Shown piece after piece: positions 1 through 7,879 of a stretch of 21,119 nt of DNA. The number at the start of each line of letters is the position of its first letter. Position 1 is the first letter of the stretch. A model generated the notes under the pieces. The model was given only the letters and a program-made list of their open reading frames with translations, made no database searches and had not been told where the DNA came from. This DNA comes from Actinomycetota bacterium (GTDB taxonomy: Bacteria > Actinomycetota > Actinomycetes > Nanopelagicales > Nanopelagicaceae): assembly GCA_027731885.1 (NCBI GenBank), contig JAQCAO010000009.1, forward strand, positions 1-21,119, read 5' to 3'. Made by a program: the position numbers and the translations under genes.

Positions 1-574
1 ACTTCTTCTCTGAGGCCAGTTGGTCTTCCCAGTGAACTCCTGCCGCTCCGGCTTGAATCATTGACTTCATTAATTCATATGCATTGAGCGGTCCACCAAA
101 ACCTGCTTCAGCATCGGCGACAATCGGCACAAGCCAATCAAGGCTCGCTGGACCTTCGACGCGTTCTACTTGATCAGCGCGCATCAAGGCGTTATTGATT
201 CTGCGGACAACGGCCGGAACAGAGTTAGCGGGGTACAGGCTCTGATCTGGATAGGTGTGTCCGGAAAGGTTGGCATCTCCGGCAACTTGCCAGCCAGAGA
301 GATAGATCGCCTTCAGCCCAGCCTTAACCTGCTGAACCGCTTGGTTGCCGGTCAGCGCGCCCAGCGCCGCTACCCATTTCTCGGTATGAAGCAGGTCCCA
401 GAGGTTTTCAGCCCCGCGACGAGCCAGGGTGGAATCTTCGGTAATCGAGCCGCGAAGGCGCACCACATCTTCAGCGGTGTAATCACGCTTGATCCCCGCC
501 CAACGTGGGTTGGTATCCCACTCTTTTTGCAATTCTTCTGCGCTCTGGCTGTTGCTACCGATCTGGCTCTTCAT
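1..574 (-). CDS. aceA: Isocitrate lyase, N-terminal part (3' end beyond window)
   Basis: This is the N-terminal 191 codons of isocitrate lyase, which splits isocitrate into glyoxylate and succinate in the glyoxylate shunt and so allows growth on acetate or fatty acids. The translation begins [16 protein letters not shown]. It contains family-typical stretches such as [22 protein letters not shown] and [11 protein letters not shown]. It stops at the window edge after ASEKK, just before the expected catalytic Cys-Gly-His of the KKCGH motif, so the active site is not visible. The ATG at 574 is preceded by AAAGGAG with good spacing, which fixes the start. The gene diverges from a RamB-like regulator. 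In Corynebacterium, RamB controls aceA, so local regulation is likely. Nothing visible suggests that the gene is damaged. Confidence 0.95.
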   Translation of the reverse strand, partial: MKSQIGSNSQSAEELQKEWDTNPRWAGIKRDYTAEDVVRLRGSITEDSTLARRGAENLWDLLHTEKWVAALGALTGNQAVQQVKAGLKAIYLSGWQVAGDANLSGHTYPDQSLYPANSVPAVVRRINNALMRADQVERVEGPASLDWLVPIVADAEAGFGGPLNAYELMKSMIQAGAAGVHWEDQLASEKK

Positions 575-727
575 TCCCGCACTCCTTTTTCTAATGTAAA
601 ACAAGGGTTTTTGTGCCCTTTGGTCGAATAAGTAGAGTATTGGGCACTTTCCAGGGCTTTGCACGGGTTTTCTGGCAGAAATAAAGCAATATTTCTGTCT
701 GGCAGAACTTCCCCTATTCTGCTGTGG
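575..727. promoter_or_regulatory. Divergent aceA / ramB-like regulatory region
   Basis: This 153-bp spacer must hold both outward promoters. TCTGGCAGAA occurs twice, at 671-680 and 698-707, 27 bp apart. The first copy, with its preceding T, forms the inverted repeat TTCTG-G-CAGAA (670-680). GTGCCC (613-618) and GGGCAC (642-647) form a second inverted pair. CTTTGCA at 657-663 resembles the core of the Corynebacterium RamB box AACTTTGCAAA. A possible minus-strand -10 for aceA is TACATT (593-598), with a poor -35. That the repeats are binding sites is inference. Confidence 0.5.
692..727 (+). promoter_or_regulatory. Putative leaderless promoter of the ramB-like gene
   Basis: TATTCT at 715-720 looks like a -10 box and lies 7 bp before the ATG at 728, so transcription would begin at or next to the start codon. 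The -35 position 17 bp upstream (692-697, TTTCTG) is weak. The second TCTGGCAGAA copy (698-707) lies between the two boxes, where a bound protein would block polymerase. RamB is known to repress its own gene in Corynebacterium. Confidence 0.35.
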
Positions 728-2185
728 ATGGAACAATTAAATATGAGCGATTTAGAGAAAGAGTTCGATCCGCTGATTGTTGGCCGACGGATTCGCGAGC
801 TGCGAACCAAGCAGGGAATGAACCTTGAAGTCTTAGCCCGTGCGATCGAACGTGCACCTTCACAAATTTCGGCTATTGAAAATGGAAAGCGCACGCCACC
901 AATTCAACAATTGCAGAAGATCGCACAAGCACTTGGGGTTTCTTTAACTCAATTACTAAATTCCGAAATTTTAAGTGAGCGCACCGCAAATGAACTTGAA
1001 ATTGAACGCGCTCAGCGTGGCGGACTTTATGCATCGTTGGGTTTGCCAGATGCTTTCATCGGGAAGACTATAAGTAATAACATTATTGAAATTATTCTTG
1101 GTCTGCAACGCGAAGTCGAAAGGTTGCACCTGCAGCGGTCGGCAACTCCTGAAGAGGCGCGAAGAGTCAATATAGAACTTCGTCAAGAGATGCGAAGAAT
1201 TAATAATTATTTTCCGCATTTGGAAGAAGAAGCCAAGAGCCTTTTAGCAAAAATTGATCATAGCTCGGGTCCTCTATCAGAGCGCCTAACGGCCGAGCTG
1301 GCCAATAAATTGGGTTTTACTCTGCACTATGTTCAAGATTTACCAGCGTCAACAAGAGTGATCACTGATGAGAAAAATGGGCGAATATACCTGCCGATGC
1401 GCCGCGAAGGTCGCGATGCGCGTACTATTTTGCTGCAAGCACTAGCTGGCCATGTTCTTAAGCATCCTTCGCCAAATGATTATCGTGATTACTTATCACA
1501 GCGGGTACAGACCAATTACTTAGCCGGTGCTTTATTGATGCCCGAAGCAAATGCTGTTAAATTCCTGCAGGATGCTAAGGCTAAACGAGAGCTATCTGTA
1601 GAAGACCTGCGCGATTATTTCGGTGTTAGTTATGAAAATGCGGCCCACAGATTTACTAATCTGGCAACGGTTCATCTAGGCCTGCCAGTTCACTTTCTCA
1701 AAGTCCACGAAAGCGGCGCTATTTCAAAGGCTTACGAGAATGACAACGTCGCCTTCCCATCAGATGTCTTTGGCTCAGTAGAAGGCCAGATCGTCTGCCG
1801 CAACTGGAGCGCTCGAAAAGTCTTCACCATCAAGGATCGATTTACTCCGTACCACCAGTACACCGATAAGCCAGTCGGTACTTATTGGTGCACCTCAAGA
1901 ATCCAAACCAGCGCTCAGGGCGATTTCTCAGTCAGCGTCGGCACAAACTTCGAATCAGTGAAGTACTTCAGAGGAAGAGATTCAAATACTCGATATAAGT
2001 CTTCTTGTCCCGATGCGAAATGTTGCCGCCAAGCTCCAGCAGAGTTAGAAAATAAATGGGGCGAGATGATTAGACCAACTCCGCGTTTGAACTCTAGTTT
2101 GCTAGCTGCAATTCCACAGAATGGCTTTCTAGGAATCGAGCAACGAGAAATTCTAGAATTTTTGGAAGATCAGGTCGATTCGTAA
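728..2185 (+). CDS. RamB/ScfR-type XRE regulator of acetate / short-chain acyl metabolism
   Basis: This encodes a DNA-binding regulator of about 485 residues, matching the roughly 480-residue RamB/MccR-like family. Residues 17-77 form an XRE helix-turn-helix. A middle region resembles the IrrE/ImmA fold, with [11 protein letters not shown] near 262-272. The metalloprotease HExxH is degenerate (HVLKH, 242-246, no Glu), so catalysis is unlikely. The C-terminal part has Cys and Trp residues and [11 protein letters not shown] near 427-437, as in the short-chain-acyl regulator C-terminal domain (DUF2083). It is divergent from aceA, a known RamB target in Corynebacterium. An in-frame TTG at 659 exists, but residues before 728 look non-conserved. 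ATG 743 is an alternative start with a poor ribosome site. ATG 728 was chosen because of the -10-like TATTCT 7 bp upstream. The stop lies 3 bp from the convergent next gene. Confidence 0.85.
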   Translation: MEQLNMSDLEKEFDPLIVGRRIRELRTKQGMNLEVLARAIERAPSQISAIENGKRTPPIQQLQKIAQALGVSLTQLLNSEILSERTANELEIERAQRGGLYASLGLPDAFIGKTISNNIIEIILGLQREVERLHLQRSATPEEARRVNIELRQEMRRINNYFPHLEEEAKSLLAKIDHSSGPLSERLTAELANKLGFTLHYVQDLPASTRVITDEKNGRIYLPMRREGRDARTILLQALAGHVLKHPSPNDYRDYLSQRVQTNYLAGALLMPEANAVKFLQDAKAKRELSVEDLRDYFGVSYENAAHRFTNLATVHLGLPVHFLKVHESGAISKAYENDNVAFPSDVFGSVEGQIVCRNWSARKVFTIKDRFTPYHQYTDKPVGTYWCTSRIQTSAQGDFSVSVGTNFESVKYFRGRDSNTRYKSSCPDAKCCRQAPAELENKWGEMIRPTPRLNSSLLAAIPQNGFLGIEQREILEFLEDQVDS

Positions 2186-2188
2186 CTT

Positions 2189-3226
2189 TTAGATATCACT
2201 TAACTTAAAAGCTACCCAAGATTTCACGCTTTGATGTGCCCCTAGTACGAGTGCTTTATCTTGCTCGATAGCTTCGGTTAGTGAGATGACCGGAGATGAA
2301 AAGGGCTCGATCGTGATGAGTCTATCTCTACCCCAAAGTGGCCAGGCTTTAATGCCTCCAAGCACCATCCAGATCCAGCAATAAGGAAAGACTTTCTTAT
2401 CCCATTCCAAGGTAATATCTGTTTGTAAAGATGAATTTCTAAATGTCACTGAACTTTTAGACATAGGTCCAAGAATAATGTGGCCATCGGTTCCGTCATC
2501 TGCTCCGAAGGTGCTGACATCTACCGCGTTACCTTTGCTATCGAGTGCGGTTGGCCATTTTGATTGGCTATCTGGTTTAAAGCGATAAGTCGGTCCCGGA
2601 TAATTTGGGACTTCAATTGGCTCACCTGGATTTACGATGATTTCCATACCCGGGTCAATGAAAGGCCCACCAATAACAAGATGTTGACCCCACTGAAACT
2701 TTATCTCTTCCCCACTTAAGTTTTCTACAGATTCGTCGAAGCGAAGTTCTCCGTTAGTCAGCGTCATTACTCTGATTAAGCGCAAAGGTAGACGACGTAG
2801 ATTTACTGAGAACTCAACAGAAAGTTTCTTTTCTAAATCTTCAATTATTCTGTAATCCCACGAGAGCATTGCGACTTCACCATGTCCGCCAAATGATGCG
2901 CCCTTATAATCAACAGGATATTGGGCATTTGGTAATACCTCTTGCCAACCACCACTGAAATGATCGAGAAAATTACCCATTGGCGCTTGCGTGGATTGAT
3001 CACCTTCGCGATACCTGACAATATCTTCTTGGCCATGCCAAAGGAGTTCCAAATCTAACTTCTTAGAACGTAGCTCCAATATCTCTGCGCCACGAGTAAG
3101 GCTAACTTTAAGATGAATTTCTGGTGAGGTCATCTCGATGATCTCGTGACCTTCCCAAAGTGCAAGACGCCCATAGTGTCCGTAGGCGCGACGCGTGAAT
3201 GGGTCTCTTGGTCCTTTAGTTGTCAT
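2189..3226 (-). CDS. Aldose 1-epimerase-like (galactose mutarotase fold, DUF4432-like) protein
   Basis: This 345-residue protein has the look of the galactose-mutarotase superfamily, which interconverts sugar anomers or binds sugars. Seen directly: FSGGWQEVLPNA at 90-101, GGHGEVAMLSWDY at 113-125 with candidate catalytic His115, QWGQHLVIG at 178-186 with His182, and ITIEPFSSP at 305-312 with Glu307. This His/His/Glu pattern is compatible with GalM-type catalysis, but overall similarity seems closer to the DUF4432 group, whose substrates are mostly unknown. No signal peptide is seen, so it is cytoplasmic. It is the last gene of the transporter cassette, 21 bp after the SDR gene. Its stop is 3 bp from the convergent ramB-like stop. 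The family is fairly sure. The sugar is unknown. Confidence 0.75.
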   Translation of the reverse strand: MTTKGPRDPFTRRAYGHYGRLALWEGHEIIEMTSPEIHLKVSLTRGAEILELRSKKLDLELLWHGQEDIVRYREGDQSTQAPMGNFLDHFSGGWQEVLPNAQYPVDYKGASFGGHGEVAMLSWDYRIIEDLEKKLSVEFSVNLRRLPLRLIRVMTLTNGELRFDESVENLSGEEIKFQWGQHLVIGGPFIDPGMEIIVNPGEPIEVPNYPGPTYRFKPDSQSKWPTALDSKGNAVDVSTFGADDGTDGHIILGPMSKSSVTFRNSSLQTDITLEWDKKVFPYCWIWMVLGGIKAWPLWGRDRLITIEPFSSPVISLTEAIEQDKALVLGAHQSVKSWVAFKLSDI

Positions 3227-3247
3227 AGCAATACTCGCAATCAGGTC

Positions 3248-4078
3248 TTAACTCTTGGGTAAGCCAGTTTTACTATCTAAGCCATAGCATTTAGCTAATT
3301 CACTATCGATTTCAGGAACACCGAGTCCAACGGTCCAGGCGCCTTCGACTGCAATACTCTGACCAGATAAATAAGAAGCGCGAGTTGATAGTAAGAATGA
3401 AACAACTTCAGCGATTTCACTCGGCTCTCCGATCCTCTTCAAAGGCGCTAACAACTCCAATGAATTACGTCGCGCAACCGGATCTGGTGCATCAACAAAG
3501 CTCTGCTCGAGTGCGGGAGTCAAAATCGCACCTGGTGCAACGGCATTGGCGCGGATTCCAAATGGGCCGTAAGCAACGGCGACGTTGCGAGTTAGCGCAT
3601 CGACAGCGGCCTTAGTCATTTCATAAACTGCATGGTCTGGCACAGCCCGTCGCCCATGAACCGATGAGATATTTACAATCGCACCTGGAGCTTTTCTCGT
3701 GGTAAACGATGCAACTGCTTCAGCGCAACCCCAGAACGACCCGATTTGGTTAGCGCCAATTAAATCTTCTAATACCGCAGGATCGTTAGGGAAATCATGC
3801 ATCGGTGCGCCCCTGGTCCAACCAGCGCAATTAACCCAAGATATTAAATTGCCTTTTGACTCGGCCAAGGCTCTAGCGTTTTGATGTGTCGCACGTTGCC
3901 CAACATCACCAAGAACGGAATATGCCTGATGGCCTGCATCTGTTAACTCTTTTTCAACCACGGGAAGGGTTTTTGGATTAAGGTCAATCAGAATGACTGT
4001 GTAATCCTCGGCTAACCGCTTTGCGATTCCGCGCCCGATGCCCGATGCCGCGCCAGTAACAACAGCAACTTCTTTCAT
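3248..4078 (-). CDS. SDR-family NAD(P)-dependent oxidoreductase
   Basis: This is a classical short-chain dehydrogenase of 276 residues. It has the nucleotide-binding TGAASGIG at 8-15 and Asp32 at the end of the second strand, which favours NAD(H). NCAG lies at 83-86, catalytic Ser in VNISSVHG near 138-139, and the YEMTK catalytic Tyr152/Lys156. A typical C-terminal ending SGQSIAVEGAW (238-248) is followed by an extra tail of about 28 residues. The ATG at 4078 has an AAGGAG ribosome site. It lies 15 bp downstream of the dppF-like gene and upstream of the epimerase-like gene, so it probably oxidises or reduces the imported solute or its product. Family calls such as sugar, polyol or 3-oxoacyl dehydrogenase cannot be separated by eye. 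Confidence 0.85.
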   Translation of the reverse strand: MKEVAVVTGAASGIGRGIAKRLAEDYTVILIDLNPKTLPVVEKELTDAGHQAYSVLGDVGQRATHQNARALAESKGNLISWVNCAGWTRGAPMHDFPNDPAVLEDLIGANQIGSFWGCAEAVASFTTRKAPGAIVNISSVHGRRAVPDHAVYEMTKAAVDALTRNVAVAYGPFGIRANAVAPGAILTPALEQSFVDAPDPVARRNSLELLAPLKRIGEPSEIAEVVSFLLSTRASYLSGQSIAVEGAWTVGLGVPEIDSELAKCYGLDSKTGLPKS

Positions 4079-4093
4079 AGCGCTTTCTCCTTC

Positions 4094-5062
4094 TTAAGAG
4101 CGTTCAATAGGTGAATGACAGAGCCAAGAGTGAGTATCGGATCCCTGGGTTATCTGTAACGGAACTGACTTGCAATCATCTCGACCTAAACCAACTGCAC
4201 ATCGAGACCGATAGTTACAAGAGTCATCGGCTACCGGGCTCGGTAAGGACTGGTCTTGTTCGCTGATACGTTTTTCGGCGGTGGGTGATGCGAGAGGAAC
4301 TGATGAGAGAAGCCCGGTTGTGTAATGGTGGCGTGGCTTTTTGAAAATATCGTCGCGGTCTCCACGTTCGACAATACGGCCGCGGAACATCACCGCAATC
4401 TCATCAGCCATGTAATGAGCAACTCCGAGGTCGTGTGTAATAAATAGGTATGTCAGCCCGCGTGTTATCTGTATCTCGCGGAGCAGATTTAGCACTTGCG
4501 CTCGGACCGATACATCCAGGGCTGAAACGGCTTCATCCAGAACCACGATCTTGGGATTAACTGCCAGAGCTCTCGCGATTGCTACTCGTTGGCATTGGCC
4601 TCCAGATAGTTCGTGAGGACGACGATTTAGATGTTCTTTCTCAAGACCAACGGCCTGAAGAAGTTCTATCACCTGCTCTCGCCGTGATTCCTTATCGCCA
4701 ATATCAAAGGCAAGCAATGGACTCGAAACAATTCTTTCCACTGAATGGCGACGATTTAGCTGGCTAAATGGATCTTGTTGAACGACTTGAATTTCACGGC
4801 GAAGGAGTCGAAGTTCTTCATACTTTAGCGATCCTAGGTTTCTACCTAATACTTCTATTAATCCAGAGTTGGGTTGGTCGAGTCCAAGAAGTACGCGCGC
4901 TGCAGTTGTTTTGCCACTGCCAGATTCGCCGACAAGTGCGAGAGTTTTACCGGCCTTTAAATCAAATGAGATGTTATCGAGCGCATGTACTGTGCCGGTC
5001 TTGCCTTTAAAAATTCGGCTTACGGCAGAGAGGTTGGCAACAGATCCAGTTTGGGTAGCCAT
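4094..5062 (-). CDS. Dipeptide/oligopeptide-type ABC transporter ATPase, DppF/OppF subunit
   Basis: This cytoplasmic ATPase has 322 residues. It shows Walker A GESGSGKT (45-52), the Q-loop in QVVQQDPFS (92-100), signature LSGGQ (152-156), Walker B IVVLDEA (172-178) and H-loop His210. The C-terminal extension contains several cysteines (CNYRSRCAVGLGRDDC at 282-297), as in the oligopeptide/dipeptide ATPase C-terminal domain. Its ATG directly follows the TAA of the dppD-like gene (stop 5063-5065, start 5062), implying co-translation. It would pair with the DppD-like ATPase to power uptake through the DppB/DppC-like pore. The peptide-type name reflects family only, since members of this family also import oligosaccharides, nickel, opines and glutathione. 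Confidence 0.92.
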   Translation of the reverse strand: MATQTGSVANLSAVSRIFKGKTGTVHALDNISFDLKAGKTLALVGESGSGKTTAARVLLGLDQPNSGLIEVLGRNLGSLKYEELRLLRREIQVVQQDPFSQLNRRHSVERIVSSPLLAFDIGDKESRREQVIELLQAVGLEKEHLNRRPHELSGGQCQRVAIARALAVNPKIVVLDEAVSALDVSVRAQVLNLLREIQITRGLTYLFITHDLGVAHYMADEIAVMFRGRIVERGDRDDIFKKPRHHYTTGLLSSVPLASPTAEKRISEQDQSLPSPVADDSCNYRSRCAVGLGRDDCKSVPLQITQGSDTHSWLCHSPIERS

Positions 5063-6052
5063 TTACTTTGCCACTCCTAATTCGAGTAACTCTTCAGCCC
5101 TAAAGCAAGCGGTAAGCCGACCCTTAACTGATTCAAGGCGTGGCACTTCTGCGTGACATTTAGGTTGGGCGTGCATACACCGTGGTGAAAATACACATCC
5201 CGTAGGCCGATTATCGGGGCGAGGTGGCTGACCAGCAATTGAGTTAATTGGTTTTGTTACATCTATCGTGTAATCACAGCGTGAATTGAGTAAAGCTTTT
5301 GTATATGGGTGTACTGGATTAGAGAAGATTTGATTGACTTCGCCTCTTTCAACTAATTTCCCTGCGTACATCACCATAATTTCATCGCTAAATTGGGCGG
5401 CTACGCCTAAATCGTGAGTAATTAGCAGCACGGATAATCCACGCTCTGCCGCTAACTTATCGATAAGTGTGAGAACTCGAGCCTGGGTGGTTACATCAAG
5501 TGCGGTGGTTGCCTCATCTGCAATCAGAACTTTTGGTTCGCCACTCAATGCGATCGCGATGACTACGCGTTGCAGCATTCCCCCTGACATCTCAAATGGG
5601 TAAGAATCAATGCGACGATCTGGTTCTGGAATACCAACACTTGCCAAAAGTTCGATCGCTACCTTACGAGCCTGTGAATTGTTCAAATCGGAATGTAGTT
5701 GAATACTTTCCACAATTTGCGCGCCTATTCGCATAATTGGATTTAGCGCCGACATTGGATCCTGGTAAATCATCGAAATATCATTTCCGCGCAAGTGGCG
5801 AAATTCTTTCATTTTCATTCCTAGGATTTCTTCTCCTCCAAGAAATATTTCGCCTTTTTCTATTCGCACTGGATCTTTTATCAAACGCATTAGCGAGTAA
5901 GCGGTTAAGGATTTTCCGCTTCCTGACTCACCAACCAAACCGACTCTACGTCCGGCGGGAATATCAAAGGAGAGATCATCGATAACTGTTACTCGGCCTT
6001 TGGCAGATGGCACTGAGAGCGAAAGACCTTTAACGACGAGAGCGCTGGTCAT
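5063..6052 (-). CDS. Dipeptide/oligopeptide-type ABC transporter ATPase, DppD/OppD subunit
   Basis: This ATPase has 329 residues, with Walker A GESGSGKS (41-48), Q-loop YQDPMSALNP (96-105), signature MSGGM (155-159), Walker B VLIADEAT (175-182) and H-loop His213. The C-terminal region carries PTGCVFSPRCMHAQPKC, the cysteine-containing extension common in DppD/OppD. The start ATG overlaps the dppC-like stop as ATGA (6049-6052). No clear ribosome site is visible. Instead the ATG sits in a small hairpin (6047-6062), so translation is probably coupled to dppC. It partners the DppF-like ATPase. Confidence 0.92.
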   Translation of the reverse strand: MTSALVVKGLSLSVPSAKGRVTVIDDLSFDIPAGRRVGLVGESGSGKSLTAYSLMRLIKDPVRIEKGEIFLGGEEILGMKMKEFRHLRGNDISMIYQDPMSALNPIMRIGAQIVESIQLHSDLNNSQARKVAIELLASVGIPEPDRRIDSYPFEMSGGMLQRVVIAIALSGEPKVLIADEATTALDVTTQARVLTLIDKLAAERGLSVLLITHDLGVAAQFSDEIMVMYAGKLVERGEVNQIFSNPVHPYTKALLNSRCDYTIDVTKPINSIAGQPPRPDNRPTGCVFSPRCMHAQPKCHAEVPRLESVKGRLTACFRAEELLELGVAK

Positions 6053-6062
6053 ACTGATGACC
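6047..6062 (-). other. Small hairpin over the dppC stop / dppD start
   Basis: GGTCAT (6047-6052) and ATGACC (6057-6062) are exact reverse complements with a 4-nt loop. In the mRNA the dppD ATG lies at the foot of the downstream arm. Ribosomes finishing dppC would melt it, which fits translational coupling of the two subunits. A 6-bp stem could also be chance. Confidence 0.4.
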
Positions 6063-6861
6063 GCCTAGAATCCATGGTGACTCGGATCCGTTCTCCATAA
6101 GCGTTAAATGCCAAAATCGTGATTGTCACGGCAAGTGCTGGGAAAAAGACAAACCAATAGGTATTCCAGATCTTGGCATAACCTTGCAGCATCAAAGTTC
6201 CCCAAGATGCGTTGGGAGGTTGTATGCCTAGACCGATAAAACTCAAAGTCGCTTCCAACATTACGGCGGCGGCGGCGTTGATGCTGAGTTGTACTAGAAG
6301 TTGAGGGGCGATATTTGGCATTACTTCCGAGAGAATCAACTTAGATCTCTTTGTTCCACTAGCTATCGCTGCAGTGACGTAATCAGATGCCAACTCTGTA
6401 ACAACTGCGCTCCGTGCCATTCGTGCGGTAGTCGGTGAGAGCAAGAAACCAACCACAATCGGTAGTGAGATGACGCTCGCGCCAACGGCCGAGACACAGA
6501 CAAGAGCAAAGAGGATCTGTGGGATCGCCATTGTGGCATCGGCAGTTCTCATTAAAAATTCATCAACCCAGCCGCGACGAACGCCAGCGACCAATCCCCA
6601 GGTTGTTCCGATTAAAAGGGCTATTACCGTCGCTGACATAGCAATCAAAATAGTAATTCGGCCACCGTAAAGAATGCGCGAGAATAAATCGCGTCCCAGA
6701 TCGTCAGCGCCCATCCAATTTGTTGCAGTTGGGCCAGAGAAAGCATCGGCGACGCCAATAGCATTTGGGTCATATGGCGCGATAATTGGCGCAGCTAAAC
6801 AGACTCCGAGGATTGAAAGAATTAAAAATCCTGAAAAAGAGAAACGCTTTTTAAATTTCAC
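6049..6861 (-). CDS. Dipeptide/oligopeptide-type ABC transporter permease, DppC/OppC subunit
   Basis: This is a 270-residue inner-membrane permease. It has an N-terminal membrane helix (about 9-27) followed by APIIAPYDPNAI and the family motif GADDLGRDLFSRILYGGR (51-68). Further hydrophobic segments and the cytoplasmic coupling region (near TAAIASGTKRSKLILSEVMPN) are typical of BPD_transp_1 domains. The start is GTG at 6861, overlapping the end of the dppB-like gene by 11 bp. No strong ribosome site is visible, which suggests coupling. It forms the channel with the DppB-like permease. Confidence 0.92.
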   Translation of the reverse strand: MKFKKRFSFSGFLILSILGVCLAAPIIAPYDPNAIGVADAFSGPTATNWMGADDLGRDLFSRILYGGRITILIAMSATVIALLIGTTWGLVAGVRRGWVDEFLMRTADATMAIPQILFALVCVSAVGASVISLPIVVGFLLSPTTARMARSAVVTELASDYVTAAIASGTKRSKLILSEVMPNIAPQLLVQLSINAAAAVMLEATLSFIGLGIQPPNASWGTLMLQGYAKIWNTYWFVFFPALAVTITILAFNAYGERIRVTMDSRRSSV

Positions 6862-7822
6862 TCTTCTGCCCCTTTGCTAAACGTAGACGGGGATCCACAA
6901 TCCCGCAGAGAACGTCAAAGAGGAAGGTAGTCAAAATGAAAAATGAGATGATAGTCAGGGCAACTCCTTGGATTACTGCATAATCACGTTTGAACGAACT
7001 TTCAATGGCAAGTGATCCGATTCCTGGCAGACCAAACATATATTCAATTACAACCACACCGCTGAGGGTGTATCCAACAATGAGACCGAGCATAGTTAGC
7101 GTTGGAATTAAAGAGTTTGGCAAGACGTGGCGGAAAAGAATTCGCACACTTGAAAGTCCCTTACCTTCGGCTGTGCGCACGAAGGGTGACTGCTTTATCT
7201 CCAACATGGAAGCTCGCAAATACCTTACTAGGTAAGGCGTTGCCGTCAGTCCACCAGTTACTGCTGGTAACAGCATCAATTTCAAATTTTCAACTAAATC
7301 CTCTGAAATCGGCACAAATCCTCGCGAAGGCAACCACTGCAGAGTAAGCGAGAAAACCAAAATTAGAATAATTCCAATAACAAACCCTGGAACTGAGAGC
7401 CCAATCGATGTGTAGTAGCCAATGACTCGATCGAGGATTGATCCCGGCTTTAGCGTCGATAGTGGGGCAAGGATTAAGGCAAGAACTATCGCTATGAGAA
7501 TGATGAAAAAAGTAAGCTCTAGGGTTACAGGAATTCTCTCTGCAACAAGTTGAGTGACTGGGAATTGAGAGAAGTAGGAAACCCCCAAGTCCCCACGAAA
7601 AGCATCACCAATCCAAGCGAAGAGTTGCGCGAGGAGCGGGCGGTTTAAACCCGCTTCCTCGCGCAACGCCTCAAGTGCCTCAGGAGATACTTCTGTGGCT
7701 GCACCAAGCTTTGCGAGCACTGGATCGCCAGGGAGAATTCGAATCGACAAGAACACCAACACAACGCTTAGCGCTAAAACGCTAAGACTAGATGCGCTAC
7801 GTCGAAGCAAGAACAATCCCAT
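6851..7822 (-). CDS. Dipeptide/oligopeptide-type ABC transporter permease, DppB/OppB subunit
   Basis: This 323-residue permease begins with the family signature: a hydrophobic first helix, then RILPGDPVLAKLG and LREEAGLNRPLLAQLFAWIGD. It has about six membrane segments and the VRTAEGKGLSSVRILFRHVLPNSLIP coupling region. The ATG at 7822 has an excellent AAGGAG ribosome site 4 bp upstream. It follows the substrate-binding protein gene after 57 bp that hold a hairpin. The codons for LREEAGLNRPLLAQL form a 16-bp near-perfect inverted repeat (7625-7666), listed separately. Confidence 0.93.
   Translation of the reverse strand: MGLFLLRRSASSLSVLALSVVLVFLSIRILPGDPVLAKLGAATEVSPEALEALREEAGLNRPLLAQLFAWIGDAFRGDLGVSYFSQFPVTQLVAERIPVTLELTFFIILIAIVLALILAPLSTLKPGSILDRVIGYYTSIGLSVPGFVIGIILILVFSLTLQWLPSRGFVPISEDLVENLKLMLLPAVTGGLTATPYLVRYLRASMLEIKQSPFVRTAEGKGLSSVRILFRHVLPNSLIPTLTMLGLIVGYTLSGVVVIEYMFGLPGIGSLAIESSFKRDYAVIQGVALTIISFFILTTFLFDVLCGIVDPRLRLAKGQKSEI
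7625..7666 (-). repeat. Long hairpin inside dppB coding sequence
   Basis: Bases 7625-7640 (TTGCGCGAGGAGCGGG) pair with 7650-7666 in 16 base pairs, with one bulged base at 7655 and a 9-nt loop containing TTTAAA. The stem is GC-rich and lies about codons 53-66 of the permease gene, over the conserved LREEAGLNRPLL region. The pairing is read directly. Whether it acts in the mRNA is unknown. Confidence 0.7.
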
Positions 7823-7854
7823 ATAACTCCTTTAGTCCTCTCTTTCTACTTGTA

Positions 7855-7878
7855 TTGCTCTCCCGTTACCGGGGGCAA
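7855..7878 (-). other. Intercistronic stem-loop between binding-protein and permease genes
   Basis: On the mRNA strand, TTGC...GCAA closes an inner CCCG-GUAA-CGGG hairpin, whose loop is a GNRA tetraloop. It starts 1-2 bases after the binding-protein stop and lies about 33 nt before the permease ATG. No U-run follows, so it is not a classic terminator. Such structures often protect the upstream message and give excess binding protein over permease. That role is inferred. Confidence 0.5.
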
Positions 7879-7879
7879 T

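Noticed and set aside
170..631. A 153-codon plus-strand open frame opposite isocitrate lyase
   Set aside because: It is antisense to a clear aceA and has no recognisable motif, so it is taken as a shadow frame.
659..727. TTG start giving 23 more residues to the RamB-like regulator
   Set aside because: The extension runs through the repeated operator-like motifs and has no ribosome site, while a -10-like box fits ATG 728.
2148..2161. AAATTCTAGAATTT palindrome followed by T residues near the end of the ramB-like gene
   Set aside because: With no loop bases it would make a poor hairpin, and it lies inside the coding sequence. It is AT-rich and plausible by chance, so it was not called a terminator.
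4753..4772. ATTTAGC-TG-GCTAAAT inverted repeat inside dppF
   Set aside because: A 7-bp arm with a 2-nt centre is too short to be notable in coding sequence and has no positional meaning here.
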